Positions 8,036-16,042 of a DNA stretch of 22,423 nucleotides are shown piece after piece. The position numbers were made by a program, and so were the translations under genes. Under the pieces are notes generated by a model that did not search any database, was not told the origin of the DNA, and saw only the letters and a program-made list of their open reading frames with translations. The stretch is from CAG-170 sp022779365 (lineage in GTDB: Bacteria; Bacillota; Clostridia; Oscillospirales; Oscillospiraceae), in NCBI GenBank assembly GCA_022779365.1, contig JALFSI010000012.1, forward strand, positions 1-22,423. Reading direction: 5' to 3'. How positions within the stretch are numbered: the stretch's first letter is position 1; each line of letters begins with the position of its first letter.

Positions 8036-8248
8036 CCCTTGCCTCCCCCTTTGGGGGAGGTGTCCGAGCGCAGCGAAGGACGGAGAGGGTAAATAATGAA
8101 GACCCTCTCAGTCAGCTTCGCTGACAGCTCTCCCAGAGGGAGAGCCAAGTACCCTCTCAGTCAGCTTCGCTGACAGCTCTCCCAGAGGGAGAGCCAAGTA
8201 CCCTCTCAGTCAGCTTCGCTGACAGCTCTCCCAGCGGGAGAGCCAAGG
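8036..8248. repeat. Palindromic repeat with one arm tandemly triplicated (49-bp unit x3)
   Basis: A left arm at 8036-8089 (CTTGCCTCCCCCTTTGGGGG ... GGAGAGGGT) faces an inverted right arm. The right arm, 49 bp long, is repeated head to tail three times, starting at 8102, 8151 and 8200. Each unit holds two hairpins: GTCAGC-TTCG-CTGAC and GCTCTCCC-AGA-GGGAGAGC. Copies 1 and 2 are identical and copy 3 has an AGCGGGAG variant. There are no unique spacers, so it is not a CRISPR array. Confidence 0.85.
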
Positions 8249-8284
8249 CACTTCTGCAAACCATTTCTGCCCTAGAACAAACGG

Positions 8285-8306
8285 CGGGAGGGGCAAGCCC
8301 CTCCCG
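8285..8306 (-). terminator. Possible terminator of the ABC importer operon
   Basis: A perfect GC stem (CGGGAGGGG, loop CTTG on the minus strand, CCCCTCCCG) begins 15 bases past the last ATPase stop codon. It is followed on the minus strand by GCCGTTTGTT, a weak U-tract. Position favours a terminator; the tail does not. Confidence 0.5.
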
Positions 8307-8320
8307 TTTGTTGCAACGAA

Positions 8321-8929
8321 TTACGAGATCTTCACCAGATCCACAATTTCGTCCGCGATCCTCTCCGCCAGATTGCGATTATGCGTCACCGCCAGGATCG
8401 CCATGTTTCTTTTTTCCGCCTCCGCGAGGACGGTGTTCCAGATCTGTGCCTGCGTGATGACGTCCAGCATGGTGCTGATCTCGTCGCAAATTAAATACTG
8501 CGCGCCGCTCATGAGGGCACGGGCGACGCAGAAGCGCTGCAGCTCGCCGCCGGACAGCTCGCGGGGATAGCGGGTGAGCCAGGCGCGCTCGATGCCGAAC
8601 GCGTCCAGCACCGAATCTGACAGCGCGCCGCTCTCTTCCAGCACGCGCGCCAGCCGCCAGCGCGGATTGATCGCCTTTTCGGGGTGCTGGCAGATGAGCT
8701 GCACGGGGCACACGCCTGTTTTGGGAAGCGGCGCGCCGTCCAGCAGGACCTCGCCCGCGGTCGGCTGCAAATACCCCGCCAGCAGCATCGCCAGCGTCGT
8801 TTTGCCGTAGCCGCTGGGGGCGAACAGCGCCGTGCGCGCACCGCGCTCTAATTTGAGCGACACAGTTTGCAGCACCCACGGCAGTCTGGGTTCGTAGCGG
8901 AACGAGACGTTTTTTGCCTCAAGCGCCAT
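8321..8929 (-). CDS. ABC importer ATPase, short NikE/DppF-type
   Basis: One of two nucleotide-binding subunits of a nickel/peptide-family importer (PepT class). In 202 aa it has Walker A (37-44, APSGYGKT, with Ala in place of the first Gly), Q-loop Q81, signature LSGGE (125-129), Walker B YLICDE (145-150) and switch H183. It is shorter than OppF/DppF (about 320 aa) and lacks the C-terminal Cys-rich oligopeptide domain, as in compact NikE-like subunits. Its start lies inside the upstream ATPase gene (11-base overlap), which implies coupled translation. It is the last gene of the operon. The substrate cannot be read from this subunit. Confidence 0.88.
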   Translation of the reverse strand: MALEAKNVSFRYEPRLPWVLQTVSLKLERGARTALFAPSGYGKTTLAMLLAGYLQPTAGEVLLDGAPLPKTGVCPVQLICQHPEKAINPRWRLARVLEESGALSDSVLDAFGIERAWLTRYPRELSGGELQRFCVARALMSGAQYLICDEISTMLDVITQAQIWNTVLAEAEKRNMAILAVTHNRNLAERIADEIVDLVKIS

Positions 8930-9854
8930 AAAAACACCTCACTTCCCCGCCGCGCACCTCGCGCACGGGCGGCAGCTCCTGCTCGCAGCGCGCCGTTTTA
9001 TACGGGCAGCGCGGCGCAAACAGACAGCCCTGCGGCAGATTCCCGGCGTAGGGCTGAAAGCCCGGGATGGGCGCAAAGCCGTTCTGCGGCAGCGCCCGCC
9101 AGAGCGCGCGCGAATACGGATGGCGCAGCGCGTCCTCCCCGGCGCGAAAATCGGCGGCGGGGGCGGTCTCCACGGTCGTGCCCGCGTAAAAAACCGCCAC
9201 GCGGTCGGCAAATTCCACGGCGAGGTCAATATCGTGCGTGATGAGGATGACCGCCTTGCCGGCGTCCGCCAGCTCGCGGAACATCCGCAGCGCCTCCAGC
9301 GCCTGATCGAGGCTCATGCCGGGCGTCGGCTCGTCGGCGATGATAAGCTCCGCGTCCGTGATGAGCGCGGTGGACACCAGCACGCGCCGCGCCATGCCGC
9401 CCGAAAGCTGGAACGGGTAGAGCTGCGGCGTCTGCGGCGGCAGATGCAGGCGGTCGAAAATTTTTCCGCGTTTTTCGGCAGGCCTCGGGCGCAGCGTGCC
9501 GTCCGCCTGCGCGCCGACCTTCATGAGCGGGTCGAGGAACGCCACCGACTGCGGCACGAGCGCGATCTCATGCCCGCGCAGGCGCTGCTGCATGGCGGGC
9601 GTGAGCTCCTGTCCTTTATAATGTAAATGCCCCTGCACGACGGCGTTTTCCGGCAAAATACCCAAAATTGCCGACGCGAGCAGACTTTTGCCCGACCCCG
9701 ACGACCCGGCGATCGCCACGATCTGCCCCGGGCGGACGGTTAAGTGCAGGTTCGAGATCACGCGCAGCTGCGTCTGCTCCAGCGCGCGGGTGTACATCCG
9801 AAAGCTGACCGACAGGTCATGAATTTCCAGCAGCGTTTCCTTTTTTTGTTCCAT
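8919..9854 (-). CDS. ABC importer ATPase, NikD/DppD-type
   Basis: The second nucleotide-binding subunit, 311 aa. Visible are Walker A GSSGSGKS (50-57), Q-loop Q102, signature LSGGM (150-154), Walker B LIIADE (170-175) and switch H207. The C-terminal oligopeptide/dipeptide domain follows, with four Cys (277, 283, 290, 307; CLFAPRCPYKTARC), which in DppD-type proteins can bind an iron-sulfur cluster. The D-loop region reads PTPGMSLD rather than the more common PTTGLD, a variant whose effect is unknown. The start ATG at 9854 follows AGGAG, 6 bases after the permease stop. It pairs with the short ATPase downstream. Confidence 0.9.
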   Translation of the reverse strand: MEQKKETLLEIHDLSVSFRMYTRALEQTQLRVISNLHLTVRPGQIVAIAGSSGSGKSLLASAILGILPENAVVQGHLHYKGQELTPAMQQRLRGHEIALVPQSVAFLDPLMKVGAQADGTLRPRPAEKRGKIFDRLHLPPQTPQLYPFQLSGGMARRVLVSTALITDAELIIADEPTPGMSLDQALEALRMFRELADAGKAVILITHDIDLAVEFADRVAVFYAGTTVETAPAADFRAGEDALRHPYSRALWRALPQNGFAPIPGFQPYAGNLPQGCLFAPRCPYKTARCEQELPPVREVRGGEVRCFYGA

Positions 9855-9860
9855 AAAAAT

Positions 9861-10685
9861 TCACTCCTGAGCGGTATATGGGTCGATCAGCGCCCGCAGA
9901 TGATCGGCGAGCTTGTCCGCCAGCAGCACCAGCGCCACGAGCGTCAGCCCCGGCAGCACCGCGCTCCACCACATCCCGGCGGAAAGATAGCGCATACTCT
10001 CCGACAAAATCATGCCGATCGCCGCCTGCTCCGGCGGCAGCCCAAAGCCGAGGAACGACACCGACGCCTCGTGCAGGATCGCGTGCGGAAACATCAGCAC
10101 CAGCCCGACGAAAAACTGCGGCGCAAGGTGCGGCAGCAGATGATGCCGCAAGATCCAGCCGCCGGATCTTCCGAGCCTGCGCGACACCGCCACATACTGC
10201 TGCGCACGAAGCTGCAAGACCTCCCCGCGCACGAGCCGCGCGAGCGAGCACCAGTGCGTCGCGGCGACGCCCACGAGCAGCCCCGTGAGCCCGCGCCCCA
10301 GCGCGAAGGAGATCAAAATAATCAAGATCATGTGCGGCACGCCCATCACCAGGTCGATGACCCAGTTGATGACGGCGTCCAGCCGCTTCGAACCCGTCGC
10401 GGCGGCGATGCCGACCAGCACCGCGATGACCGCGCTGATGCCCGACGCCGCGAGCCCCACCGTCATGCTGACGGACAGCCCCTTGAGCGTGCGCAAAAGC
10501 AGATCGCGCCCCAGCGCGTCCGTGCCGAACGGGTGCGCAAGGCTCGGCGGCAGCTTGGCGCTGAGAAAGCTCCCCGCCACGGCGGAGTCCGGGATGAGCA
10601 GCCCGCAGGCGTAGATGGCGGCGAGCAGCGCCGCAAGGATGACCGTGAGGATGACCGTTTTTTCCCGGCGGTTGCGTTTTTTCAT
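9861..10685 (-). CDS. ABC importer permease, NikC/DppC-type
   Basis: An inner (cytoplasmic) membrane subunit of 274 aa with an N-terminal membrane segment (about 12-32) and the family hallmark HPFGTDALGRDLLLRTLKG, then five more predicted hydrophobic segments of the BPD_transp_1 fold. The coupling-helix region follows the pattern ISRRLG...HHLLPHLAP. The C-terminal half has SVSFLGFGLPPEQAAIG, typical of DppC/NikC (SFLGLGxxPP). Its ATG overlaps the stop of the partner permease by 4 bases (ATGA). It forms the membrane channel together with that partner. Confidence 0.92.
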   Translation of the reverse strand: MKKRNRREKTVILTVILAALLAAIYACGLLIPDSAVAGSFLSAKLPPSLAHPFGTDALGRDLLLRTLKGLSVSMTVGLAASGISAVIAVLVGIAAATGSKRLDAVINWVIDLVMGVPHMILIILISFALGRGLTGLLVGVAATHWCSLARLVRGEVLQLRAQQYVAVSRRLGRSGGWILRHHLLPHLAPQFFVGLVLMFPHAILHEASVSFLGFGLPPEQAAIGMILSESMRYLSAGMWWSAVLPGLTLVALVLLADKLADHLRALIDPYTAQE

Positions 10686-11677
10686 GCTCCCACCTCCCGC
10701 ACGCGCGGATCGACCACGCCGTAAAGAAGGTCGGCAATTAAATTGCCCACGCTCACAAACAGCGCCGAAAACAGCGTAATACCCAGCAGCAGCGGCACAT
10801 CGCCCTGCAAGCCCGCCGCCGCTGCGGCGCTGCCGAGGCCCGGATAGCTGAACACGTTTTCTGCCAGAACAGACCCGCCGAACAGCTCCGCAAACGACGC
10901 AAATTGCAGCGTCAGCGCCGGGATGAGGATATTGCGCAGCCCGTGCCGCCGCAGAATTTCGCGCGGCGTCTCGCCCCGCGCCCGCGCAAAGAGGACGTAC
11001 TCACTCGACAAAACCTCCACGAGCTTCTGCCGCGTGTGCAGCGCGATGTTCGCAAACGAGGTCAGGCTCAGCGTCAGCGCGGGCAGCAGCAGATGGTGGA
11101 GCTTCTGCCAGAGGGTGACGTTCTCGCTCAAAACGCCCACCGGCGCGGAGAACCCGACGGGAAACCACCCCAGCCACACCGCGAAGATGAGCAGAAACAG
11201 CAGCCCCAGCCAGAACGTGGGCACGGACGAGAGGATGTAGCAGATCTTTTTCAGGATCTTATCCGCCGCGCGGTCCTTGTGCATCCCCATGACGCACCCG
11301 GCAGCAAAGCCGATCACGCCCGCGAGCACCCACGCGCAGAGCATCAGCGCCAGCGACGCGCCGAAGCGTTCGCCGATCACGTCCGCCACAGGGCGGCGGT
11401 AGAGCGACGACTCGCCGAGGTCGCCGCGCAAAACGTCACGCAGCCAGTTTAAGTACCGCTGCACCGGCGGCACGTCCGCGCCCCAGTACGCCTCGATCTG
11501 CGCCCGCTGCTCCGGCGAAATGGCACTGCCCAGCCCCAGGATATACTGCTGTACCGGGTCAACCGGCGACGCGCTCACGAGCGCAAAGGCGATGATGCTC
11601 ACCGCCAGCAAAAGCGCCGCCATGCGGAGGCAGTTTTTCAAAAAGATCCGGGCAAGCCGCCCAAGCGTTTGCTTCAT
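10682..11677 (-). CDS. ABC importer permease, NikB/DppB-type
   Basis: A 331-aa membrane subunit of the same importer. The N-terminal segment (RMAALLLAVSIIAFALVSAS) and the SPVDP element are typical of the DppB/NikB class, as are the conserved YILSSVPTFWLGL segment and the coupling motif YVLFARARGETPREILRRHG. About six membrane segments are predicted. The start at 11677 has a GGGAG ribosome site 7 bases upstream; an in-frame extension runs into the family A repeat and is rejected. The gene is separated from the binding-protein gene by 286 bases of repeats (families A and C), unlike the tight spacing of the rest of the operon, so the binding protein may be expressed at a different level. Confidence 0.93.
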   Translation of the reverse strand: MKQTLGRLARIFLKNCLRMAALLLAVSIIAFALVSASPVDPVQQYILGLGSAISPEQRAQIEAYWGADVPPVQRYLNWLRDVLRGDLGESSLYRRPVADVIGERFGASLALMLCAWVLAGVIGFAAGCVMGMHKDRAADKILKKICYILSSVPTFWLGLLFLLIFAVWLGWFPVGFSAPVGVLSENVTLWQKLHHLLLPALTLSLTSFANIALHTRQKLVEVLSSEYVLFARARGETPREILRRHGLRNILIPALTLQFASFAELFGGSVLAENVFSYPGLGSAAAAAGLQGDVPLLLGITLFSALFVSVGNLIADLLYGVVDPRVREVGA

Positions 11678-11711
11678 GCTGTTGCTCCCATTCGAGTTGT
11701 TTGTAAAAATG

Positions 11712-11884
11712 CCAAAGGCTTCCCCTTGGGGGGAAGCTGTCGGCGAAGCCGACTGATGAGGGGAAGGGTTCTTATTTTTGAGCTGCATCGCGTTTTTGAG
11801 CCAAACGTGGCAGCATCCCAAAACGTACCACTCTTCTCCTCATCCGGCGCTGCGCGCCACCTTCCCCTCAAGGGGAAGGCATGG
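11712..11884. repeat. Family A palindromic repeat, copy 3 (173 bp), inside the ABC operon
   Basis: Starts CCAAAGGCTTCCCCT and ends GGGGAAGGCATGG, with the same length and plan as the copy at 3994-4166. The core GGGTTCTTATTTTTGAGCTG continues CATCGCGTTTTTGAG as in copy 1. It lies 35 bases before the permease start and is followed directly by a family C copy. No gene is supported in 11678-11963. Confidence 0.78.
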
Positions 11885-11886
11885 GT

Positions 11887-11962
11887 GCGTGCCATTCCGC
11901 ATCGGTGTGCTCAAATCCGCCCCGCTGTACCGCGCGGGCGGGGCAAGCCCCGCCCCTACGCA
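11887..11962. repeat. Family C repeat next to the binding-protein stop
   Basis: The reverse complement (GCGTAGGGGCGGGGC ... GCCCCGCCCGCGCGG ... CGGATTTGAGCACACC ... GATGCGGAATGG ... GCACCC) aligns along its length with 3833-3916. It ends right at the stop codon of the binding-protein gene. The GGGCGGGGC/GCCCCGCCC stem has no T-run, so it is not a clear terminator. Confidence 0.65.
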
Positions 11963-11963
11963 A

Positions 11964-13547
11964 TTATGCGCCCCAATGCCACTCCTGCAAATTCTGAATG
12001 AGCGGCAGACCGTGACCGTGACCGTGGATGGGCTGCTCGCCGATGGAAAGCCCGTCGCGTACATACGTCACATGGTCCAGATTCACGATCCACACCCACG
12101 GGCACTGCCCGCGCATGGACGTGCCGTCCGTGCCGTCCCACTGCGCCAGCTTCCAGTATTCGTTCGCTTCCTCCGCCGTGCGCGCCTGCATCGCGGCGTT
12201 CAGGTATCCGTCCGTCAGCTCGCTCTGGTAGCCCTCGGGGTTGTAGAAATCATCCAGCAGCGCGCCCTCGGAGCGGTAGAGGTAATACGTCTCGTTCGGG
12301 CTCGCCGAGCCCCAGCCCATTATGACCGCCTCGGAGAACATCACGCGCATGATCTCGTCCCAGCTCACGCCCTCCACGGTGATCTCGATGCCGATGCTTT
12401 TGACCTGCTCCGCCGCCGCCATGCCGACCGCCTGCCGCACGGAGTCGCCCGCCGGGTACACGCAGTGGAACGATGCCTTCAGCCCGTCCTTTTCCACGAT
12501 CCCGTCGCCGTCGGTGTCCGCCCAGCCGGCGTCCGCCAGCAGCTTTTTCGCGTATGCAGCGTCGGTGTCGATCTTCACCTCGGGGTTATTCCACGGCATG
12601 GAGTCGTTTTCGGAATACGCCGGGCGGCCGAAGCCGTTCAGCACGGTGTCGGCGATCTGCTGCCGGTCGATGGCGTAGGCGATCGCCTGCCGAATTTCCA
12701 GATTGCACGTCACATTGTTGCCGATGGGCGCGCCGGACTCGGCCGTCTCGCCCGTGTCGGGCAGGACGGGCAGCGTGAAGCCGCGGTTGTCGGCAGATTG
12801 GATCGCCTCCACATGGTAGCCCTTGACCTCGGTCTTGCCGAGCGTGGCGGTGGAATAGGCGACGTCCACCTGCCCCGCCTGCACGGCGGCGAGCGCCGCG
12901 TCCTCCGACATGAACACGACCGCTACATTCTTGATCGCGGGCGCGCCGCCGTAATAATCCTCGTTCGCGGTAAAGAGGATCTGCTCCTGCGGCCGCCACT
13001 CGACGAATTTGTACGGACCGGAGCCGATGGGATTCCGCCCGTAATTTTCGTCATACGCGTGCTCCGGCACGATGCCGACCGACGCGAGCGTGTTGAGGAA
13101 AATGGACGTCGGCTGCGAGAGCGTGATCTGCACCGTGTGCTCGTCCACCGCCTCGGCGCGCTCCATGTACGTCAGATCGACCGCGCCCTGCGCCGCCTTG
13201 GCGGTCTCGAGCGTAAAGGCGACGTCCTGCGCCGTGACGGGTGTGCCGTCTGTGAAGCTCGCGTCGTCGCGGAGCGTAAACGTCCAGACGAGCGCGTCGT
13301 CGGAGAGGGAATAGCCGGTCGCCAGATCGTTTTCAAACGTGAGCTGCGCCGTGTATTTGACCAGCGTGCTCTGCACGATCGGCGCGCTGCCGTGCCCCCA
13401 GCCCTGTGTGGGGTCGAGCGTCTCCGGCTCAGAGCCGATGGCGATGACCACGCTGTCCTTCGTTTCCGCCGCTGCGGTCTGCTTCGCGCACGCCGCCAGG
13501 CTCACCAACAAAGCCGCCGCCAGAAGCAGCGCAAAAATTCGTTTCAT
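11964..13547 (-). CDS. Extracellular solute-binding lipoprotein, family 5 (NikA/DppA-type), possible nickel binder
   Basis: A 527-aa substrate-binding lipoprotein for the downstream importer. A signal peptide ends in the lipobox LAAC with Cys20 as the lipidated residue. The SBP_bac_5 fold is clear: IGSEPETLDPTQGWGHG, WTFTLRDDASFTDGTPVTAQDVAFTLE, GSGPYKFVEW, IRQAIAYAIDRQQIADTVLNG and AKKLLADAGWADTDGDGIVEKDG. The last 26 residues contain His508, 510, 512 (HGHGHG) and 524. A His-rich tail together with nearby nickel-cofactor genes suggests nickel or a nickel-ligand complex, but family 5 proteins also bind peptides, opines and haem, so the ligand is inferred. Start at 13547 with AAGGAG 7 bases upstream. 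No strong promoter is seen ahead of it. It is first in the operon and divergent from the AraC gene. Confidence 0.92.
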   Translation of the reverse strand: MKRIFALLLAAALLVSLAACAKQTAAAETKDSVVIAIGSEPETLDPTQGWGHGSAPIVQSTLVKYTAQLTFENDLATGYSLSDDALVWTFTLRDDASFTDGTPVTAQDVAFTLETAKAAQGAVDLTYMERAEAVDEHTVQITLSQPTSIFLNTLASVGIVPEHAYDENYGRNPIGSGPYKFVEWRPQEQILFTANEDYYGGAPAIKNVAVVFMSEDAALAAVQAGQVDVAYSTATLGKTEVKGYHVEAIQSADNRGFTLPVLPDTGETAESGAPIGNNVTCNLEIRQAIAYAIDRQQIADTVLNGFGRPAYSENDSMPWNNPEVKIDTDAAYAKKLLADAGWADTDGDGIVEKDGLKASFHCVYPAGDSVRQAVGMAAAEQVKSIGIEITVEGVSWDEIMRVMFSEAVIMGWGSASPNETYYLYRSEGALLDDFYNPEGYQSELTDGYLNAAMQARTAEEANEYWKLAQWDGTDGTSMRGQCPWVWIVNLDHVTYVRDGLSIGEQPIHGHGHGLPLIQNLQEWHWGA

Positions 13548-13643
13548 AAGCAGTCTCCTTAATTGTTATTTGACGTCCCGCTTATTTTCTCACAGCAAGA
13601 ACCCCCGCGCAAGCCGCCCCGGGGGATATTTTTTTCACGGATT

Positions 13644-13672
13644 TTGCATATTTCGGGCGTGTATGGTATGAT
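13644..13672 (+). promoter_or_regulatory. Predicted sigma-A promoter for the AraC-family regulator
   Basis: TTGCAT (13644-13649) and TATGAT (13667-13672) are separated by exactly 17 bases. Transcription would start near 13679, about 20 bases before the ATG. The same 152-base gap must also hold the promoter of the divergent binding-protein gene, so a shared regulatory site is likely. A GC stem at about 13602-13626 followed by ATATTTTTTT lies between the two. Confidence 0.75.
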
Positions 13673-13699
13673 ATTTTCACGAAAGGGGCGGTGTGTACC

Positions 13700-14602
13700 A
13701 TGCAGCGAGTCCGTGGCATTGAGCTGATCGACAGCAGCGGGGAGGAGCTTTTGGCGGGGTTTTCGGCGGAGTTTGCGTATCTTGCCTCGCGGGCGGAGCT
13801 GGATCATTACCCGTCCTGCGGCGCGCCGTGGCACTGGCACCGCCCGGTGGAGCTGTTTTACATTGAAAGCGGCACGCTGGAATACACCACGCCGAACGAA
13901 ACGCGCGTCTTTCCCGCCGGGTCGGGCGGGTTCATCGGCTCAAACGTGCTGCACGCGTCGCGCGTCCTGCCCTCGCAGGAGGAGACCGTCACGCTCATCC
14001 ACCTCTTCGCGCCGGAGCTGCTGTCCGGCGGCGCGGACACGCGCATCCACGAAAAATACATCCGCCCGCTGCTGGACGTCCCCGGCGCGGAGCTGATCGC
14101 GCTGCGCCCGGAGCTCCCGCGCGAGGCGGCGATTTTGGACGCGCTGCGCGCGTCGTTTGAGCTGGACGAGGGCGCGTTCGGCTACGAGCTCCAGCTCCGC
14201 GAGCGCCTGACGAGCATCTGGCTTTCCCTCTGGGAGCTGGCGCAAAATTCGCAGACCCCCGCGCACCGCGACCGCAGCGCCGACGCGCCGCTCAAGGCGA
14301 TGCTCCGCCACATCCACACGCACTACGCGCAGCCCGTCACCATCGACCAGATCGCCGCCGCCGCGCCCGTCAGCCGCCGCGTGTGCTTCCGCCTGTTTCA
14401 GGAGCACCTGCACACCACGCCGCTGGAATACCTGACCGACTGCCGCCTACAAAACGCCTGCCGGATGCTGCTGCAAACGGGCGAGAGCGTCACGCAGATC
14501 GCCTACGCGTGCGGTCTGGGGTCGAGCAGCTACTTCGGCAAGCGCTTCCGCGAGCGCTTCAGGTGCACCCCGGCGCAATTCCGCCGGATGGCACGATCGT
14601 GA
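13700..14602 (+). CDS. AraC-family transcriptional regulator with cupin sensor domain
   Basis: A 300-aa DNA-binding regulator. The N-terminal half has a cupin-type ligand domain with the metal-box-like WHWHRPVELFYIESG (about 44-58) and GSNVLHASR. The C-terminal ~100 residues form the paired AraC helix-turn-helix: first helix region PVTIDQIAAAAPVSRRVCFRLFQ, second ESVTQIAYACGLGSSSYFGKRF. The start ATG at 13700 follows AAAGGGG at about 11 bases; a GTG at 13691 sits too close to that site. The gene diverges from the ABC importer operon and precedes an MFS gene on the same strand, so it may control either or both. The inducer is unknown. The HWH motif could hold a metal or simply be part of the cupin barrel. 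Confidence 0.9.
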   Translation: MQRVRGIELIDSSGEELLAGFSAEFAYLASRAELDHYPSCGAPWHWHRPVELFYIESGTLEYTTPNETRVFPAGSGGFIGSNVLHASRVLPSQEETVTLIHLFAPELLSGGADTRIHEKYIRPLLDVPGAELIALRPELPREAAILDALRASFELDEGAFGYELQLRERLTSIWLSLWELAQNSQTPAHRDRSADAPLKAMLRHIHTHYAQPVTIDQIAAAAPVSRRVCFRLFQEHLHTTPLEYLTDCRLQNACRMLLQTGESVTQIAYACGLGSSSYFGKRFRERFRCTPAQFRRMARS

Positions 14603-14650
14603 TATAATTGCGCACAAACGGGATAGTTTCCCGCAAATATATGCACTATA

Positions 14651-14687
14651 CTGTCCTTACAGGGTCTCCTGTAAGGACAGCTTTTTT
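14651..14687 (+). terminator. Rho-independent terminator between the AraC and MFS genes
   Basis: A perfect 13-bp stem (CTGTCCTTACAGG, loop GTCT, CCTGTAAGGACAG) is followed by CTTTTTT. It lies 48 bases after the regulator stop and 18 bases before the MFS start. A TATACT at 14647-14652 could be a -10 box for the MFS gene but has no good -35. Confidence 0.88.
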
Positions 14688-14705
14688 GCAGAAGGGTGGC
14701 GGGTC

Positions 14706-15902
14706 ATGCGAAATTTGACGCTTCGGTATGGCGTAACGCAGTTCACATACTGGGCGGCGTCGTCGGGCGCGATGGCGTTTGCCACGACGTATCTGCTCAC
14801 AAAAAACGTCCCGGCGGGGACGGTGGGGCTGGTGCTTGCGCTGGCGGGGCTTTTGTCGTGCCTTACGCAGCCGCTGCTCGCGGCGCTTGCCGACCGCGCA
14901 GAGCGCTGCATCCTGCCGCAGATGCTGCTGGCGATGTCGGTCTTCTGCTGCGTCTGCTTTGCAGCGCAGTTTATCCCGAGCCTGCCGCTCGCGCCGCTGA
15001 CGATCCTGTACGCTGCCGCGATCTGGTGCAGTGACGCGATCCTGCCGCTTCTCAGCGCCCTGTCGGTCGCGTGCAATGACGCGGGCTACCGCGTGAATTT
15101 CGGCGCGGCGCGCGGCGTCGCGGCGGCGGCGTCCGCACTCTCGATGATCGCGGTGGGCTTTCTCATCGCGCGGCTGGGGCTTGTGTGGATGCTGGCGTTT
15201 TTGCTTGCCGCGCGCGCTGCGTGCGCGGTGTCGCTGTGTACCTATCCCCGGCTTCAAAAGCCGCGCACGGCGCACACGGACGCGAGCTGCTCCGTGGGGC
15301 AGTTTTTCGCACGCTATCCGCGCTACTGCGTTTCGCTGCTCGGCGTGGCGTTTCTGGGGATGTTCCACTGCATGACGGAAAATTATCTCATCGCCATCGT
15401 CACGCCGCTCGGCGGCGACAGCAGCACCGTCGGCACGGCGCTGTTCATCTCGTCGCTCGTGGCAGGGCCGGTCATCTTTTTCTTCAGCCGCATCCGCAGC
15501 CGCCTGTCCGACGCCGCGATCCTGAAGCTCGCGGGCGTGTCGTTTCTTGTCAAGGCCGTGGGCTTTCTGCTTGCGCGCAGCCTCGGCGCGATCTACGCGC
15601 TGGAGCTGCTTCAGCTCACATCCTACGGGCTGCTCGCGCCCGCGCAGGTGTACTATGCCAGCAGCATGGTCCGCGCCGCGGACATGGTCAAGGGGCAGGC
15701 GTTCATCACCGCCTTTTACGCGCTCGGCTGCGCGGCGGGCAACTTTGCCGGCGGGCAGCTTTTGGGCTATGGCGTGCGGGCGATCCTGCTCGCGGGCATC
15801 GCCATGGCGGCGGCGGGCACGCTGATCCTGTTCTGCACCGTTCAGAAGCCTGAAAAGAGCACAGAAGAGGCGCGCGACGCTGATCCCGCCGCCGCCCCAT
15901 AA
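14706..15902 (+). CDS. MFS transporter, LacY/oligosaccharide-nucleoside symporter-like
   Basis: A 398-aa integral membrane protein with about 12 predicted hydrophobic segments in two halves, joined by a cytoplasmic loop near residues 180-200 (PRLQKPRTAHTDASC). The first loop carries LAALADRAERC, in the position of the MFS signature between segments 2 and 3 (DxxxRR-like). The opening LRYGVTQFTYWAASSGAMAF and ending helices resemble the MFS_1-like group (LacY, NupG). The C-terminal tail is short, charged and Ala/Pro-rich. Start at 14706 with AAGGGTGG about 7 bases upstream. A terminator lies between it and the AraC gene, so it may have its own promoter or depend on read-through. The substrate is unknown; export or uptake of a metal-binding small molecule is only a speculation from context. 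Confidence 0.88.
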   Translation: MRNLTLRYGVTQFTYWAASSGAMAFATTYLLTKNVPAGTVGLVLALAGLLSCLTQPLLAALADRAERCILPQMLLAMSVFCCVCFAAQFIPSLPLAPLTILYAAAIWCSDAILPLLSALSVACNDAGYRVNFGAARGVAAAASALSMIAVGFLIARLGLVWMLAFLLAARAACAVSLCTYPRLQKPRTAHTDASCSVGQFFARYPRYCVSLLGVAFLGMFHCMTENYLIAIVTPLGGDSSTVGTALFISSLVAGPVIFFFSRIRSRLSDAAILKLAGVSFLVKAVGFLLARSLGAIYALELLQLTSYGLLAPAQVYYASSMVRAADMVKGQAFITAFYALGCAAGNFAGGQLLGYGVRAILLAGIAMAAAGTLILFCTVQKPEKSTEEARDADPAAAP

Positions 15903-15923
15903 CGAGTGCCTTCATTTTTTCTT

Positions 15924-15960
15924 ACCGCCCCGGGAAACACCCGGGGCGGTCTCCCTTTTT
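15924..15960 (+). terminator. Rho-independent terminator of the MFS gene
   Basis: A perfect 11-bp GC stem (ACCGCCCCGGG, loop AAACA, CCCGGGGCGGT) is followed by CTCCCTTTTT, 21 bases after the MFS stop codon. Confidence 0.92.
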
Positions 15961-15976
15961 AGAGAGAAGTGGGTTT

Positions 15977-16030
15977 TGGTCGTAACGCAGGGGCGGGTCT
16001 TGCCCCGCCCCTTATTTTTGAGCTGCCACG
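15977..16030. repeat. Truncated family C copy joined to a family A core fragment
   Basis: CGTAACGCAGGGGCGGG ... CTTGCCCCGCCCC repeats the start of family C (compare 3835). It runs straight into TTATTTTTGAGCTGCCACG, the core of family A. Both are broken at this junction, which looks like a recombination or deletion scar between two neighbouring repeats. Confidence 0.55.
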
Positions 16031-16042
16031 CGTTTGCGCCGT

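Noticed and set aside
8102..8248. CRISPR array
   Set aside because: The 49-bp repeats abut directly without unique spacers, and no cas genes are present.
11778..13562. Long plus-strand open frame opposite the binding-protein gene
   Set aside because: It is antisense to a clear SBP_bac_5 gene, is Arg/His-rich with no domain, and is the usual by-product of GC-rich codon use.
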